Below are positions 1 to 7,208 of a DNA stretch of 9,942 nt, piece by piece. Made by a program: the position numbers and the translations under genes. Where the stretch lies: NCBI GenBank assembly GCA_002428685.1, contig DIXL01000096.1:1-9942 (forward strand), in the 5' to 3' direction. The notes beneath the pieces were generated by a model. That model was not told the origin of the DNA and ran no database searches. It saw nothing but the letters and a program-made list of their open reading frames with translations. Each line of letters starts with the position of its first letter. The first letter of the stretch is position 1. This DNA comes from Cloacimonetes bacterium UBA6081. Its GTDB lineage: Bacteria > Cloacimonadota > Cloacimonadia > Cloacimonadales > Cloacimonadaceae.

Positions 1-1131
1 TAAAAAAATGGGGGGATGCCTCTTTAATCCTTTATGTTGACTAAGAATGTGAAAATAAACGTTCATTGAGTGGCTACTATCATCGTAGTAGTTAATTGAA
101 ATGCTATTGAGAGTGTTGTTCGTTTCAATAAGATCAGCTTCTCTAATCAAGGTTTCACTCGGGTAAATGGTTAAAAAATAAGTGTTTTCATATTTGAGAT
201 CAGAGTGAAAATTTTCACTAAGCGAACTTTCAGGTATAGAACAAGTTCCAGTATCATCTGTATAATGAGGGATATCATAGTTTACAACTGCTACGTCTGG
301 CATAAGTTCAGTATAAGGATAATCAAAATCAGTTGATGAGGAAGTTCCATAAACTTTCCCCGCAACAGTGCAATCAAAAGCATATTGTCTAAGATCCCAT
401 ACTGACCTAATTTCACCAGTTATAACATCAACCAAAACTGTGTAGTCAGCAAACTTTTCAGGGTTGGGATCTGGTACTCCAAGGATGTAGCAGAGATGAT
501 ACACGTTGTCTTTTCCTTTAGCATACGCAATCCTTGGATTATATGGATTTATCTTGATAGTATCGGGATAATTCAGGTTCTCAACGTAGTAATTCTTAAC
601 ATGTTCGATTGCCTCTTCTTCCGATATAACTCTACCTATAGGAACTTGCGGGATATCAACGGCTGAGTTGCCAATGTGGAATATTCTATTATCTTTATTA
701 TATGACATACCTATCAACCCTCCGCTTTCTATCCTATACCCATTAATAATTTGGACAAAGTCTGTTCGTGCAAACATATTATTGTTAGAAATTGCAGTAG
801 CGGTAAGCTGATTTTTAGTAGCATAGGTATAGGGTAGAATTTTATCTACTATCCTTTCGAATGCTTGCCTAACAAGCAGGGTGTCTTGATCATTTGAGAT
901 CGTGATATCAGAAAAGATTCCTCTGAAACTTCCTAACTGCATCGAATCGTAGTTATATTCAATTGTACCACCAAATCCCGTGTCAGCCTTAAATCTTTCG
1001 GACAAAGCTTTAAGCTCCTTTGTCTTGCGCCAATGCTCTTCATTTTCGTTGGTATCCTCGCTGGCATAGATGGCAGAAAAAGCCATCATCATCATCATCA
1101 TCAGGATGATGATTAGTAATCTTGTTTTCAT
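1..1131 (-). CDS. Secreted metallopeptidase paralogue, copy A (3' end outside window)
   Basis: The frame is open for 377 codons from the ATG at 1131 to the window edge, so the C-terminus is missing. It starts with a signal peptide (MKTRLLIII, six Met in a row at residues 11-16, then a cleavage-like AIYA/SED near residue 24). A propeptide-like region follows, with a PepSY-type segment around residues 168-245 (ISEEEAIEHV ... VDVITGEI). Residues 357-361 (NVYFHI...) match the position of NIYYHL in copy B (1335-3569), just before its catalytic domain, so the zinc site, if present, lies beyond base 1. The N-terminus and upstream leader are very similar to copy B, and the ribosome binding site AAGGAG lies 5 bases before the ATG. 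By homology it is a secreted gluzincin (M4/M36-like) endopeptidase kept inactive by its propeptide. Whether it is catalytically intact cannot be seen here. The coding sequence is AT-rich like copy B. Confidence 0.8.
   Translation of the reverse strand, partial: MKTRLLIIILMMMMMMAFSAIYASEDTNENEEHWRKTKELKALSERFKADTGFGGTIEYNYDSMQLGSFRGIFSDITISNDQDTLLVRQAFERIVDKILPYTYATKNQLTATAISNNNMFARTDFVQIINGYRIESGGLIGMSYNKDNRIFHIGNSAVDIPQVPIGRVISEEEAIEHVKNYYVENLNYPDTIKINPYNPRIAYAKGKDNVYHLCYILGVPDPNPEKFADYTVLVDVITGEIRSVWDLRQYAFDCTVAGKVYGTSSSTDFDYPYTELMPDVAVVNYDIPHYTDDTGTCSIPESSLSENFHSDLKYENTYFLTIYPSETLIREADLIETNNTLNSISINYYDDSSHSMNVYFHILSQHKGLKRHPPIFL
1084..1101 (-). repeat. Six-unit ATG/CAT trinucleotide repeat in the copy A signal peptide
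   Basis: Six consecutive CAT units on the plus strand read as six ATG (Met) codons at residues 11-16, in the hydrophobic core of the signal peptide. Copy B has only three Met at the equivalent place (3532-3540 region). The run is followed on the plus strand by GATGATGAT (1105-1113), so it can also fold back on itself. Changes in unit number would lengthen or shorten the hydrophobic core without shifting the frame. Actual length variation is inferred, not seen. Confidence 0.75.
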
Positions 1132-1190
1132 TGTTTCTCCTTTTTTGTTAATTTAGGTTTGTTCTTATGTCGGTTCACAAAGAACCAACG
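1132..1190 (-). promoter_or_regulatory. Conserved 5' leader of copy A with ribosome binding site
   Basis: The 59 bases before the copy A start align with the leader of copy B (3570-3627). Both read CGTTGGTTC, then a variable block, a GTCGACA/CCGACA block, an AGAAC block, an A-rich stretch and AAGGAG 5 bases before ATG. In copy A the block GGTTC (1172-1176 on plus) and GAACC (1182-1186) forms a 5-bp stem. The ribosome binding site is at 1137-1142. No convincing -10/-35 pair was found further upstream. The conservation may reflect recent duplication rather than regulatory constraint. Confidence 0.5.
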
Positions 1191-1275
1191 CACCATACAC
1201 TTTATGTGTTACATTGCTTGCAAAACCTATGTTTCATTGTGCCAAATAAATGTCAAACCATTTCACCTCTGGATA

Positions 1276-1326
1276 TTCTGGATAGGCGGAAACCTGTGTT
1301 TGTTGCAGATTCCTGCCTGTGCAGAA
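1276..1326. repeat. Palindromic element downstream of copy B
   Basis: The arms TTCTGGATAGGC (1276-1287) and GCCTGTGCAGAA (1315-1326) are inverted repeats with two mismatches and a 27-base loop. The element begins only 9 bases beyond the stop codon of copy B. A homologous element lies at 3667-3714, downstream of copy C, and a related palindrome lies at 3960-3977 after the M1 gene. It could act as a transcription terminator or mRNA 3' end stabiliser, but no T-run follows it on the minus strand. It is best described as a REP-like intergenic palindrome. Confidence 0.6.
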
Positions 1327-1334
1327 CAAGGGCT

Positions 1335-3569
1335 CTATTTAGATGATTTTGATACTTGCGGCTCAGAAAAGGCTGACACTGCCATCACTACATCAATCCC
1401 GTTATCTATAACACTTAATCCGGGTTTTGTTCTACCATCAAACCCATCCATCACATTGGCACCGCTGAAGGCAAAATGGATGATGCCATCCGGGGTATCG
1501 GGACTGCCGATATCTACTATTATGTCATAATCTCCCACTGCATCTGCTGCAGAAGATGGTGTAGTCCAAATCAATCCGCTCCATTCACCTGTTGGACCGG
1601 TGGTTACATTTGTGATGGGAGAAAAGCCATTGGCATAGAAACTGCTGAGGCCAGTAACAAGTGCCCCATCCGTGTAAGTGTAGCTGCCATGATTTATCAC
1701 ATAGATGTTTATCCTGGTATTCTGGGGGCAATCGCTAATCTTCACATGCACAGGTTCATTCAAGCCAAAGTAATTCTTGGCTTTATTCGCAGAGCTGATG
1801 CTCTCTATAGTTGGATTGAAATTTAAGCCCCAGTTAGAGTATTCTTCTGATATAATTTTTTGTGCGTCCAAATCAGTATGTGCCATCAGTAAATTGTAAT
1901 AATAGCGGGGTTTATATCTTTCTAAATTGCCATTATCAACAGTAGACAGTACGCTTAAAAGTATTAGATCAAAATTTTGAGGCGAGCTCAAAGCTCCCAA
2001 TCGTAAACGTATTATGTCCCAAGCACTCGCAATTGGCATGCGATTATGATACCAAGAATAAAATTCTTCGTTAAGTGGTAAGCTTTGAGGATTAAAGTTC
2101 TGATCTGCATGAACAAGAGAGACATCATAAAATGAAATGTCGTATGGGTTGTTCATCCATCTACGTGCTGTACTATTGATGCCTCGTGTTAACCAATATT
2201 CTGCAAAGGCTTCGTCCATAGACTCCTTAATCATTTCATTAGCGGGATTGTTTAGATCATCAGACAGCATGTGATCTGTCATTTTTTTGTATGTGAAGAA
2301 GTGTGATAACTCATGTCTAATACTATATGGATTTAAACCATTAACTAAACCGATACTTAGATTAGGGGCGGGCAGGAACATTCCTTCAGAACCATTCGGA
2401 AGATACGAACAATCATTATGTATTGTTGGATAAGGCATGTTATGGAAACCTGGGTATATCCCTCGGAAGTATTTATCCTGTTCAACTAAGTGATAATATA
2501 TGTTGGCAGCATATTCTGAATTAAGATTTCCTATCGGTATTAGGTCAGATATAATCGTCTCATAATTTAAAGGGCCAGTTAGCGTACAATTGTTAACACT
2601 CAATACTCCAACAGCATTCCACGACTCTATTCTACTTCTAGTGTTCTCTAACTTTACTTCATACGATATATCAGGTGGGTAAGAAAACGTTACAATACCA
2701 AATTCGTTGGTAGAACCTGATTCGCTCCCATTAGTAACAGATATACCTTCCATAGGCTTTTCAGGGGGATTTGTTGGAAGGAATGCCATACTTGTAGGTC
2801 TGTATGTTTTCCCTGAAATTGAATAAGTATTATTATGGAATGAATTTAGAGGCCTATCAATAATTTCAGATGTTTCTACATCAATGTAGAAAGCATGATT
2901 CCAGAAGGTCATATACCAATACAAACGGTATGCGCAGATTTTCCCATTTATCAGGAATGTTGCATATCCAATATCAGGACCTTTCATGTGTAACGCCAGA
3001 TCAATATTATAAAACTCAGATCGTTCATAGGCATCTATCAGTTTGATTTTAGCTTCATCTTTACTGACAAGAATTGGAACAGAATCTGTGGATATATTAG
3101 AGGACGAATCAGTTATAATAAAGATGTCTTTATTAGGTAAATATGTTATAGATAGTGTATTTCCTCCTGTAATAATATGGTATCCATTTATTATCTGTGT
3201 GTATTTTGTGTTTGCAGAAACAGGGCTTATTTCTATTCTATCCCTTATAAGTTGGTTTTCTTTAGCGGAAAGATACGGTATGATTTTATTAAGTACAACT
3301 TCAAAAACTTGCCTCATATAGGTTGTGTCGTTGTATGCTACGACCTTTATGTCAGAGAATTTTCCATTAATCTGTGAAATCTTCGTGTCTGTATATCGGT
3401 AAGTGAAACTCCCCTCAAACCCCGTCTCCGCCTTGAACCTTTCAGCAAGAACATTTAGTTCTTGAGTTTTGCGCCAATACTCTTCATTTTCGTTGGGATC
3501 CTCACTGGCAAAGATGGCAGAATAAGCCATCATCATCAGCAGAAGGATGATTAGTGATCTTGTTTTCAT
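1335..3569 (-). CDS. Secreted M4/M36-like zinc metallopeptidase (gluzincin), copy B
   Basis: A 744-residue protein. Residues 1-21 form a signal peptide with an AIFA/SED cleavage-like site. Residues about 25-245 look like a thermolysin/fungalysin-type propeptide ending in a PepSY-like segment (about 167-240). The catalytic region carries HELSH at 419-423 (zinc ligands His419 and His423, catalytic Glu420) and DEAFAEYW at 452-459. Glu453, 30 residues after His423, is the likely third ligand, as in the NEA motif of gluzincins. NIYYHL at 357-361 is the usual segment before the site in M4/M36 enzymes. Residues about 600-725 look like an Ig-like domain ending in GANVMDGFDGRTKPG. There is no FlgD-like sorting domain, unlike the M1 protein next door. 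AAGGAG (3575-3580) 5 bases before ATG supports the start. It is the middle member of a tandem family with copies A and C. The expected role is extracellular or periplasmic protein hydrolysis; the exact MEROPS family is uncertain. Confidence 0.85.
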   Translation of the reverse strand: MKTRSLIILLLMMMAYSAIFASEDPNENEEYWRKTQELNVLAERFKAETGFEGSFTYRYTDTKISQINGKFSDIKVVAYNDTTYMRQVFEVVLNKIIPYLSAKENQLIRDRIEISPVSANTKYTQIINGYHIITGGNTLSITYLPNKDIFIITDSSSNISTDSVPILVSKDEAKIKLIDAYERSEFYNIDLALHMKGPDIGYATFLINGKICAYRLYWYMTFWNHAFYIDVETSEIIDRPLNSFHNNTYSISGKTYRPTSMAFLPTNPPEKPMEGISVTNGSESGSTNEFGIVTFSYPPDISYEVKLENTRSRIESWNAVGVLSVNNCTLTGPLNYETIISDLIPIGNLNSEYAANIYYHLVEQDKYFRGIYPGFHNMPYPTIHNDCSYLPNGSEGMFLPAPNLSIGLVNGLNPYSIRHELSHFFTYKKMTDHMLSDDLNNPANEMIKESMDEAFAEYWLTRGINSTARRWMNNPYDISFYDVSLVHADQNFNPQSLPLNEEFYSWYHNRMPIASAWDIIRLRLGALSSPQNFDLILLSVLSTVDNGNLERYKPRYYYNLLMAHTDLDAQKIISEEYSNWGLNFNPTIESISSANKAKNYFGLNEPVHVKISDCPQNTRINIYVINHGSYTYTDGALVTGLSSFYANGFSPITNVTTGPTGEWSGLIWTTPSSAADAVGDYDIIVDIGSPDTPDGIIHFAFSGANVMDGFDGRTKPGLSVIDNGIDVVMAVSAFSEPQVSKSSK

Positions 3570-3627
3570 GGTTTCTCCTTTTTTTTGGTTTTTGTTAGTT
3601 CTTCTGTCGACCCTTTTTGAACCAACG
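3570..3627 (-). promoter_or_regulatory. Conserved 5' leader of copy B with ribosome binding site
   Basis: This leader is the counterpart of 1132-1190, with the same order of blocks: CGTTGGTTC, a variable block, GTCGACAGAAGAAC, an A-rich run and AAGGAG (3575-3580) 5 bases from the ATG. No reliable promoter hexamers are visible upstream, so the transcription start is unknown. Confidence 0.5.
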
Positions 3628-3666
3628 TTTATTACACTCTATCTTATGCATCTGTTGTTTCACTTA

Positions 3667-3714
3667 TTCTGCAAAGGCGGAAACCCATCGTTGCGGATGC
3701 CTGCCTGTGCAGAA
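3667..3714. repeat. Palindromic element downstream of the copy C remnant
   Basis: TTCTGCAAAGGC (3667-3678) and GCCTGTGCAGAA (3703-3714) are inverted repeats with one mismatch and a 24-base loop. The element begins 8 bases beyond the stop codon of the remnant and is homologous to 1276-1326, sharing AGGCGGAAACC in the left half and CCTGCCTGTGCAGAA in the right arm. It moved or was duplicated together with the gene 3' end. Confidence 0.65.
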
Positions 3715-3722
3715 ATCGCCTG

Positions 3723-3930
3723 CTATTTAAAATATAACATTTCTGCAGGAAAAGAAAAATCATCTCTTAATCTTGCGATAGAGGCATCATTATCTGTAAC
3801 TATAAATCCAGGCTTTGTTCTACCGTCAAACCCATCCATTACATTGGCCCCGCTGAAGGTGTAGTGAATGATGCCATCCGGAGTATTGGGACTGCCGTCT
3901 ATTATATTGCTAACCATAAGTTTATCTGTC
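3723..3930 (-). pseudogene. 3' remnant of a third metallopeptidase paralogue (copy C)
   Basis: About 64 codons match the C-terminal Ig-like end of copy B. The segments SPNTPDGIIH, FSGANVMDGFDGRTKPG and xVxDN align with copy B residues 689-723, also at nucleotide level; the last 20 or so residues diverge. The reading frame ends at TAG (3723-3725). Upstream, similarity seems to run a few codons past the ATG at 3917, to about 3930, and an in-frame TAG lies at about 3930-3932. The signal peptide, propeptide and zinc site are all absent. No ribosome binding site precedes 3917. It is read as a stub left by deletion in the tandem array rather than a functional small gene. Confidence 0.75.
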
Positions 3931-3938
3931 TATTTCAC

Positions 3939-3977
3939 AAAAAAATATTATTGGCTGGATTCCCGCCTCCGCGAGAA
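3939..3977 (-). terminator. REP-like palindrome and possible terminator after the M1 gene
   Basis: TTCCCGC (3960-3966), a 4-base loop and GCGAGAA (3971-3977) form a 7-bp stem with one G-T/A-C type mismatch. Read on the minus strand, the hairpin is followed 14 bases later by seven T (3945-3939), so it may end transcription of the M1 gene, whose stop is at 4014. The sequence GGATTCCCGCCT...GCG.GAA is of a kind often found as a dispersed intergenic palindrome in bacterial genomes. It also sits beside the breakpoint of the copy C remnant. The distance of the T-run makes the terminator role uncertain. Confidence 0.5.
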
Positions 3978-4013
3978 CGACACCTTTTGAGCAGTCTTGG
4001 CGAGACAATATGT

Positions 4014-6947
4014 CTATTTTAGCATCGTTATCTTCTTGGTAATTGTGCCATCATGGTGTTTCAGACGCATCAGATATACTCCGGAGGCAATGTTTTTGCC
4101 ATCATTATCCAGGGCATTGAACCGGATAGTATGTGAGCCTGCAGGAGCTATTTCACTCAGCAGAGTTTTTACCAACTGCCCCTTAATGTTATACAATGCC
4201 AAATCTGCAAATCCTGTTTTGGGCAAGATGTAACTTATTACCGTGCTGGGATTAAAGGGATTGGGATAGGCAGAAAGTTCTGCTTTTGGGGCTGGAATCT
4301 GTGCATCAGCATTGGGCAGAGCAGGATTCAAGGCCGGCAGCAGGCTTTGCAGCATGGTTCTAATCCCATCCAGCTGCATAAAGTATAGCGGAAAACCAAA
4401 CAGCACCAGGGTGCCATTGTTATCAAAGCGGAAAGCTATGCTATTTCCATTTCCAGCACTTGTTGTGGTCATGTTTGCCGTAAGCAGACTGTTATCCACA
4501 CCCTCAAAGGTATAAATGTAAGGCAGATAATAGTTCCAGTTAGGCAAGGTTTTGGCCGGATCCACATACAAATTGTCCCAATTCCAGGGTGCAACGGGTT
4601 CAGTAAAAATCAAGCTGGGTGTGTTATCATAAACCAGAGTGATTCCTCCGGCAAATCTGTCTAAAAACGCAGTAGTAAGCACACTCGCGGTTTTCCAGCC
4701 GGAAAGCACCAGTTTTCCACCTCCCAAAATGTAGCCACTCAGGTTTGCCAGGTTATCCTGCAACATATTCTGCGAGAAATCATCAGCGTGCCACAGAACC
4801 AGTTTATAGCTTCCTAAAGTGCTTAAGGGGGGTAATCCCTGGGTGGCACAATCCCAATTGTCCCATGTTGCCAAACCGGTAAGCGCAGCATTATAAAAGG
4901 CATCCACCATGGCATCGTCCGGATTGATGTTTGCCCCATTGCCATCGCGGGTTTCATCCACCACCAGCAGATTATTGTTAAAGCTAAACGCTTGAGGGGT
5001 AGCCGTTAAGGGCTCGGATAGTGAGGACTCAAAACCCTGTGCATCCATCACAGAGATGGCATAATCGTAAGTAACTCCATTGGTAGCATTGGTATCCAGA
5101 TAACTATTGTCATGCCAGGGGCTTGCATTGAGGCGAACCCAAGCAGTGATTCCATTTTGCCTTCTATAGATATGGTAGCTGTCATCAATCCCATTGATAA
5201 AACCGTTCCAGGAAAGCAACACGCTGTTATGGGAGGGTAAACACTCTGTTAAAACCGGCTTTTGTTCAGAAATTTCCCGCAGAAGCGTCCAATGATGATA
5301 GTTGGGGCTAATGGCTATGCCTCCGGCAGCAAGTGAATAAGTAAACTCATTGCTATATCCTTCCGGGGTGGCAAATACCACAAGCGAATCAGAGACACCG
5401 TTTTGCGTTAACTGGAAAGGCACTTCCACCTGAAAATCGGTAGTGGTGGGAGAGGTGGTTTTAGCCACAAGCTTCAGTCTGTCTGTGCCGGTAGAAGAAT
5501 GCCAGACGCTGTATTGAACTGAAGGAATCCCGCTGCCATAGATCCACTGATTAAAGAACTGGGTTAAATCTTGGCCGCTGATCTGTTCTGCCAAGGCTTG
5601 AAATTCCGAAGTGATCGCATTGCCGTTTTGATAGGCCACAAACCACTGTTGTAAAAGCTGAAAGAAGGCTGCGTTGCCCATTTTAAGGCGCAGCATGTGC
5701 AGCACCGAAGCGGACTTTTCATACGAGGGCGGGGCAAAATAGTTATTGAAGGTAGGATTATAAATGGTTTGCGCACCTTGTGATGCTTCCCAGTTCAGAT
5801 AATATTGATGAAAGCTGCTGGTTAAATAATCCACCGCCGACTGCCAGCCAAAGCGGTGATGTGTCCACAAGAATTCGCTATAAGTGGCAAAACCTTCGCT
5901 CAGCCACACGTCCTTAAAGGTTAAAAAGCTAAGGGCATCTCCATACCATTGGTGCGCAAGTTCATGTGCGATAGTGGGTTCGTAGGTGCCTAAACCATTG
6001 ATTATGTAATTTCCCAGGGTTGTCATGGTTTGGTGTTCCATTGCACCATAAGTGCTCATGTTCACCGTGGCATTACCATATTTTTCAAAGGGATAAGCTC
6101 CGAACTGGGTGGAGAAGAAGGCTATCATCTCCGGCACCCGCTGCAGGTCTAACAAGGCGTTGTTATATTGATTTTGCAACACAAAGTTTTGCACGGGCAG
6201 GTTATTCTGTTCCGGAACGCTTTGATTTATCTCTACATAAGGGCCGGCCGTAATGCAAACCAGATACGTAGTCATGGGATTTTGCCCCAGCCAGTGCGTG
6301 GTGCTGGTGCCATTGCCGTTATCAACAATGGAAGTGCGGATGCCATTTGCCGCCACTTTCCAGTCGCTGCGCATGCTTATGTGCAAATCCACAATCGCTT
6401 TATCCCAGGGGTGGTCGTAACAAGGCCACCAATTGCGTCCGGCATCGGGATCGGAAATGGTGAATACCGTGTTTGTGCCAAAGATCATGCCAATATGATA
6501 GATGTCCGAAGTCAATTGCGGTATTCCGCTGTAAAAAACCTGCGTGGTAAATTGCTGACCCAACGAGGCATTTACGGGGATGGTTAACATTTCACCGGTA
6601 TGCGTCCAGGTAGTGGATATTCCATTTACCAGCACACTGCTAACTGTCAGGTTACGCAATTCGTAGGCGATGGAGCTAAGCGTAGAGGTGGCATTCACTG
6701 TGGCCAGCACGTTGCCGTTTATCTGATGCAAGGCGTCGTCAATTGTTAGCGTGATCTCATACTTTTGCACATCAAACCCGTGAGCCGAATCGGCACGACT
6801 GCTTTGATAGCCGGGGGAAACCCTTGTGCTTTGCGGATTCAGATATCTGCGGGAGGGGCTGGCTTCCCAGTTATTCAGGGCACAAAGGCCAAGGGTAAGC
6901 ACCAATAATGCTAGGCTCAGGCACAGTCTTTTTACACTATAAATCAT
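4014..6947 (-). CDS. Secreted M1-family aminopeptidase-like protein with C-terminal sorting domain
   Basis: A 977-residue protein from the ATG at 6947. This start is chosen over the ATG at 7004 because GAGG lies 5 bases upstream and the protein then begins directly with a signal peptide (MIYSVKRLCLSLALLVL...). Residues about 55-500 are an M1 (gluzincin) unit: the substrate-site motif GAMEH (301-305, where most family members have GAMEN), HELAH (328-332) with Glu351 in LSEGFATY, and the likely catalytic Tyr409 in SYEKS. Residues about 564-650 resemble fibronectin type III. Residues about 656-871 form an alpha/beta, Rossmann-like accessory domain (LLVVDETRDGNG ... GGGKLVLSGW). Residues about 890-977 are a FlgD-like sorting domain (YPNPFNPSTVISY ... 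NIASGVYLMRL). Expected role: release of N-terminal amino acids from peptides at the cell surface or outside, after export by a type IX-like system. The neighbours on the 3' side are endopeptidase-like, which fits joint protein breakdown. Confidence 0.9.
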   Translation of the reverse strand: MIYSVKRLCLSLALLVLTLGLCALNNWEASPSRRYLNPQSTRVSPGYQSSRADSAHGFDVQKYEITLTIDDALHQINGNVLATVNATSTLSSIAYELRNLTVSSVLVNGISTTWTHTGEMLTIPVNASLGQQFTTQVFYSGIPQLTSDIYHIGMIFGTNTVFTISDPDAGRNWWPCYDHPWDKAIVDLHISMRSDWKVAANGIRTSIVDNGNGTSTTHWLGQNPMTTYLVCITAGPYVEINQSVPEQNNLPVQNFVLQNQYNNALLDLQRVPEMIAFFSTQFGAYPFEKYGNATVNMSTYGAMEHQTMTTLGNYIINGLGTYEPTIAHELAHQWYGDALSFLTFKDVWLSEGFATYSEFLWTHHRFGWQSAVDYLTSSFHQYYLNWEASQGAQTIYNPTFNNYFAPPSYEKSASVLHMLRLKMGNAAFFQLLQQWFVAYQNGNAITSEFQALAEQISGQDLTQFFNQWIYGSGIPSVQYSVWHSSTGTDRLKLVAKTTSPTTTDFQVEVPFQLTQNGVSDSLVVFATPEGYSNEFTYSLAAGGIAISPNYHHWTLLREISEQKPVLTECLPSHNSVLLSWNGFINGIDDSYHIYRRQNGITAWVRLNASPWHDNSYLDTNATNGVTYDYAISVMDAQGFESSLSEPLTATPQAFSFNNNLLVVDETRDGNGANINPDDAMVDAFYNAALTGLATWDNWDCATQGLPPLSTLGSYKLVLWHADDFSQNMLQDNLANLSGYILGGGKLVLSGWKTASVLTTAFLDRFAGGITLVYDNTPSLIFTEPVAPWNWDNLYVDPAKTLPNWNYYLPYIYTFEGVDNSLLTANMTTTSAGNGNSIAFRFDNNGTLVLFGFPLYFMQLDGIRTMLQSLLPALNPALPNADAQIPAPKAELSAYPNPFNPSTVISYILPKTGFADLALYNIKGQLVKTLLSEIAPAGSHTIRFNALDNDGKNIASGVYLMRLKHHDGTITKKITMLK

Positions 6948-6952
6948 TTCAA

Positions 6953-6956
6953 CCTC
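6953..6956 (-). promoter_or_regulatory. Ribosome binding site that decides the M1 start
   Basis: GAGG on the minus strand stands 5 bases before the ATG at 6947. The upstream in-frame ATG at 7004 has no purine-rich site in the 15 bases before it and would put 19 polar residues ahead of the signal peptide, so 6947 is preferred. Confidence 0.7.
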
Positions 6957-7046
6957 GATAATTACATTCTTTACCATTCCAATGTCATGCAAGTTTGCTT
7001 CCATTTTTGCAATAATTCTGCTGTTTCTTGCAATTTTGTGGCATTG

Positions 7047-7107
7047 CTATCACATTACTATAGAATTACTATCATTCAGAGTATTGCCAAAGTAGTGTGA
7101 TAGTAAT
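7047..7107. promoter_or_regulatory. Cluster of ATTACTAT repeats upstream of the M1 gene
   Basis: ATTACTAT occurs at 7054-7061 and again at 7065-7072, exactly 11 bases apart, about one helix turn. The second copy extends to ATTACTATCA (7065-7074) and has a perfect inverted partner TGATAGTAAT at 7098-7107. GCTATCACATTACTA at 7047-7061 also resembles the reverse complement of the right arm. The cluster lies about 100-160 bases before the M1 start at 6947, in the gap after the lipoprotein. It could be an operator for the M1 gene, or a hairpin ending the lipoprotein transcript. No clear promoter hexamers were found nearby. Confidence 0.4.
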
Positions 7108-7208
7108 CTGCCGGTTATGCAATGCACGCTTAAATGAGTCCTTGACGCCTGATAAATTGAGAGAGCTTTGAAAATAGATATGGCGACAATGACTCCTTTG
7201 CTCACTGG

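Noticed and set aside
1084..1113. CAT repeat as a CRISPR-like or plus-strand poly-His element
   Set aside because: It is a simple trinucleotide run without spacers, and the coding strand is minus, where it encodes Met.
1225..1256. TTGACA upstream of copy A (1256-1251, minus) and a nearby TGGCAC...TTGCA pair as sigma-70 or sigma-54 promoters
   Set aside because: The sigma-70 box has only a poor -10 (AAACAT) at 16 bases, and the sigma-54 halves are about 16 bases apart instead of 5.
1159..1530. Plus-strand open frames opposite the peptidase array (also 1476-1826, 3043-3377, 3547-3864)
   Set aside because: They lie opposite well-supported minus-strand genes, lack ribosome binding sites and domain-like composition, and share sequence only because the opposite strand is duplicated.
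6020..6587. Plus-strand frames opposite the M1 gene (6020-6253, 6168-6587, 4312-4515)
   Set aside because: They are antisense to the conserved M1 catalytic and accessory domains and have no initiation signals.
6948..7004. Upstream start of the M1 gene at 7004
   Set aside because: It has no ribosome binding site and would place 19 residues before the signal peptide; the ATG at 6947 has GAGG at 5 bases.
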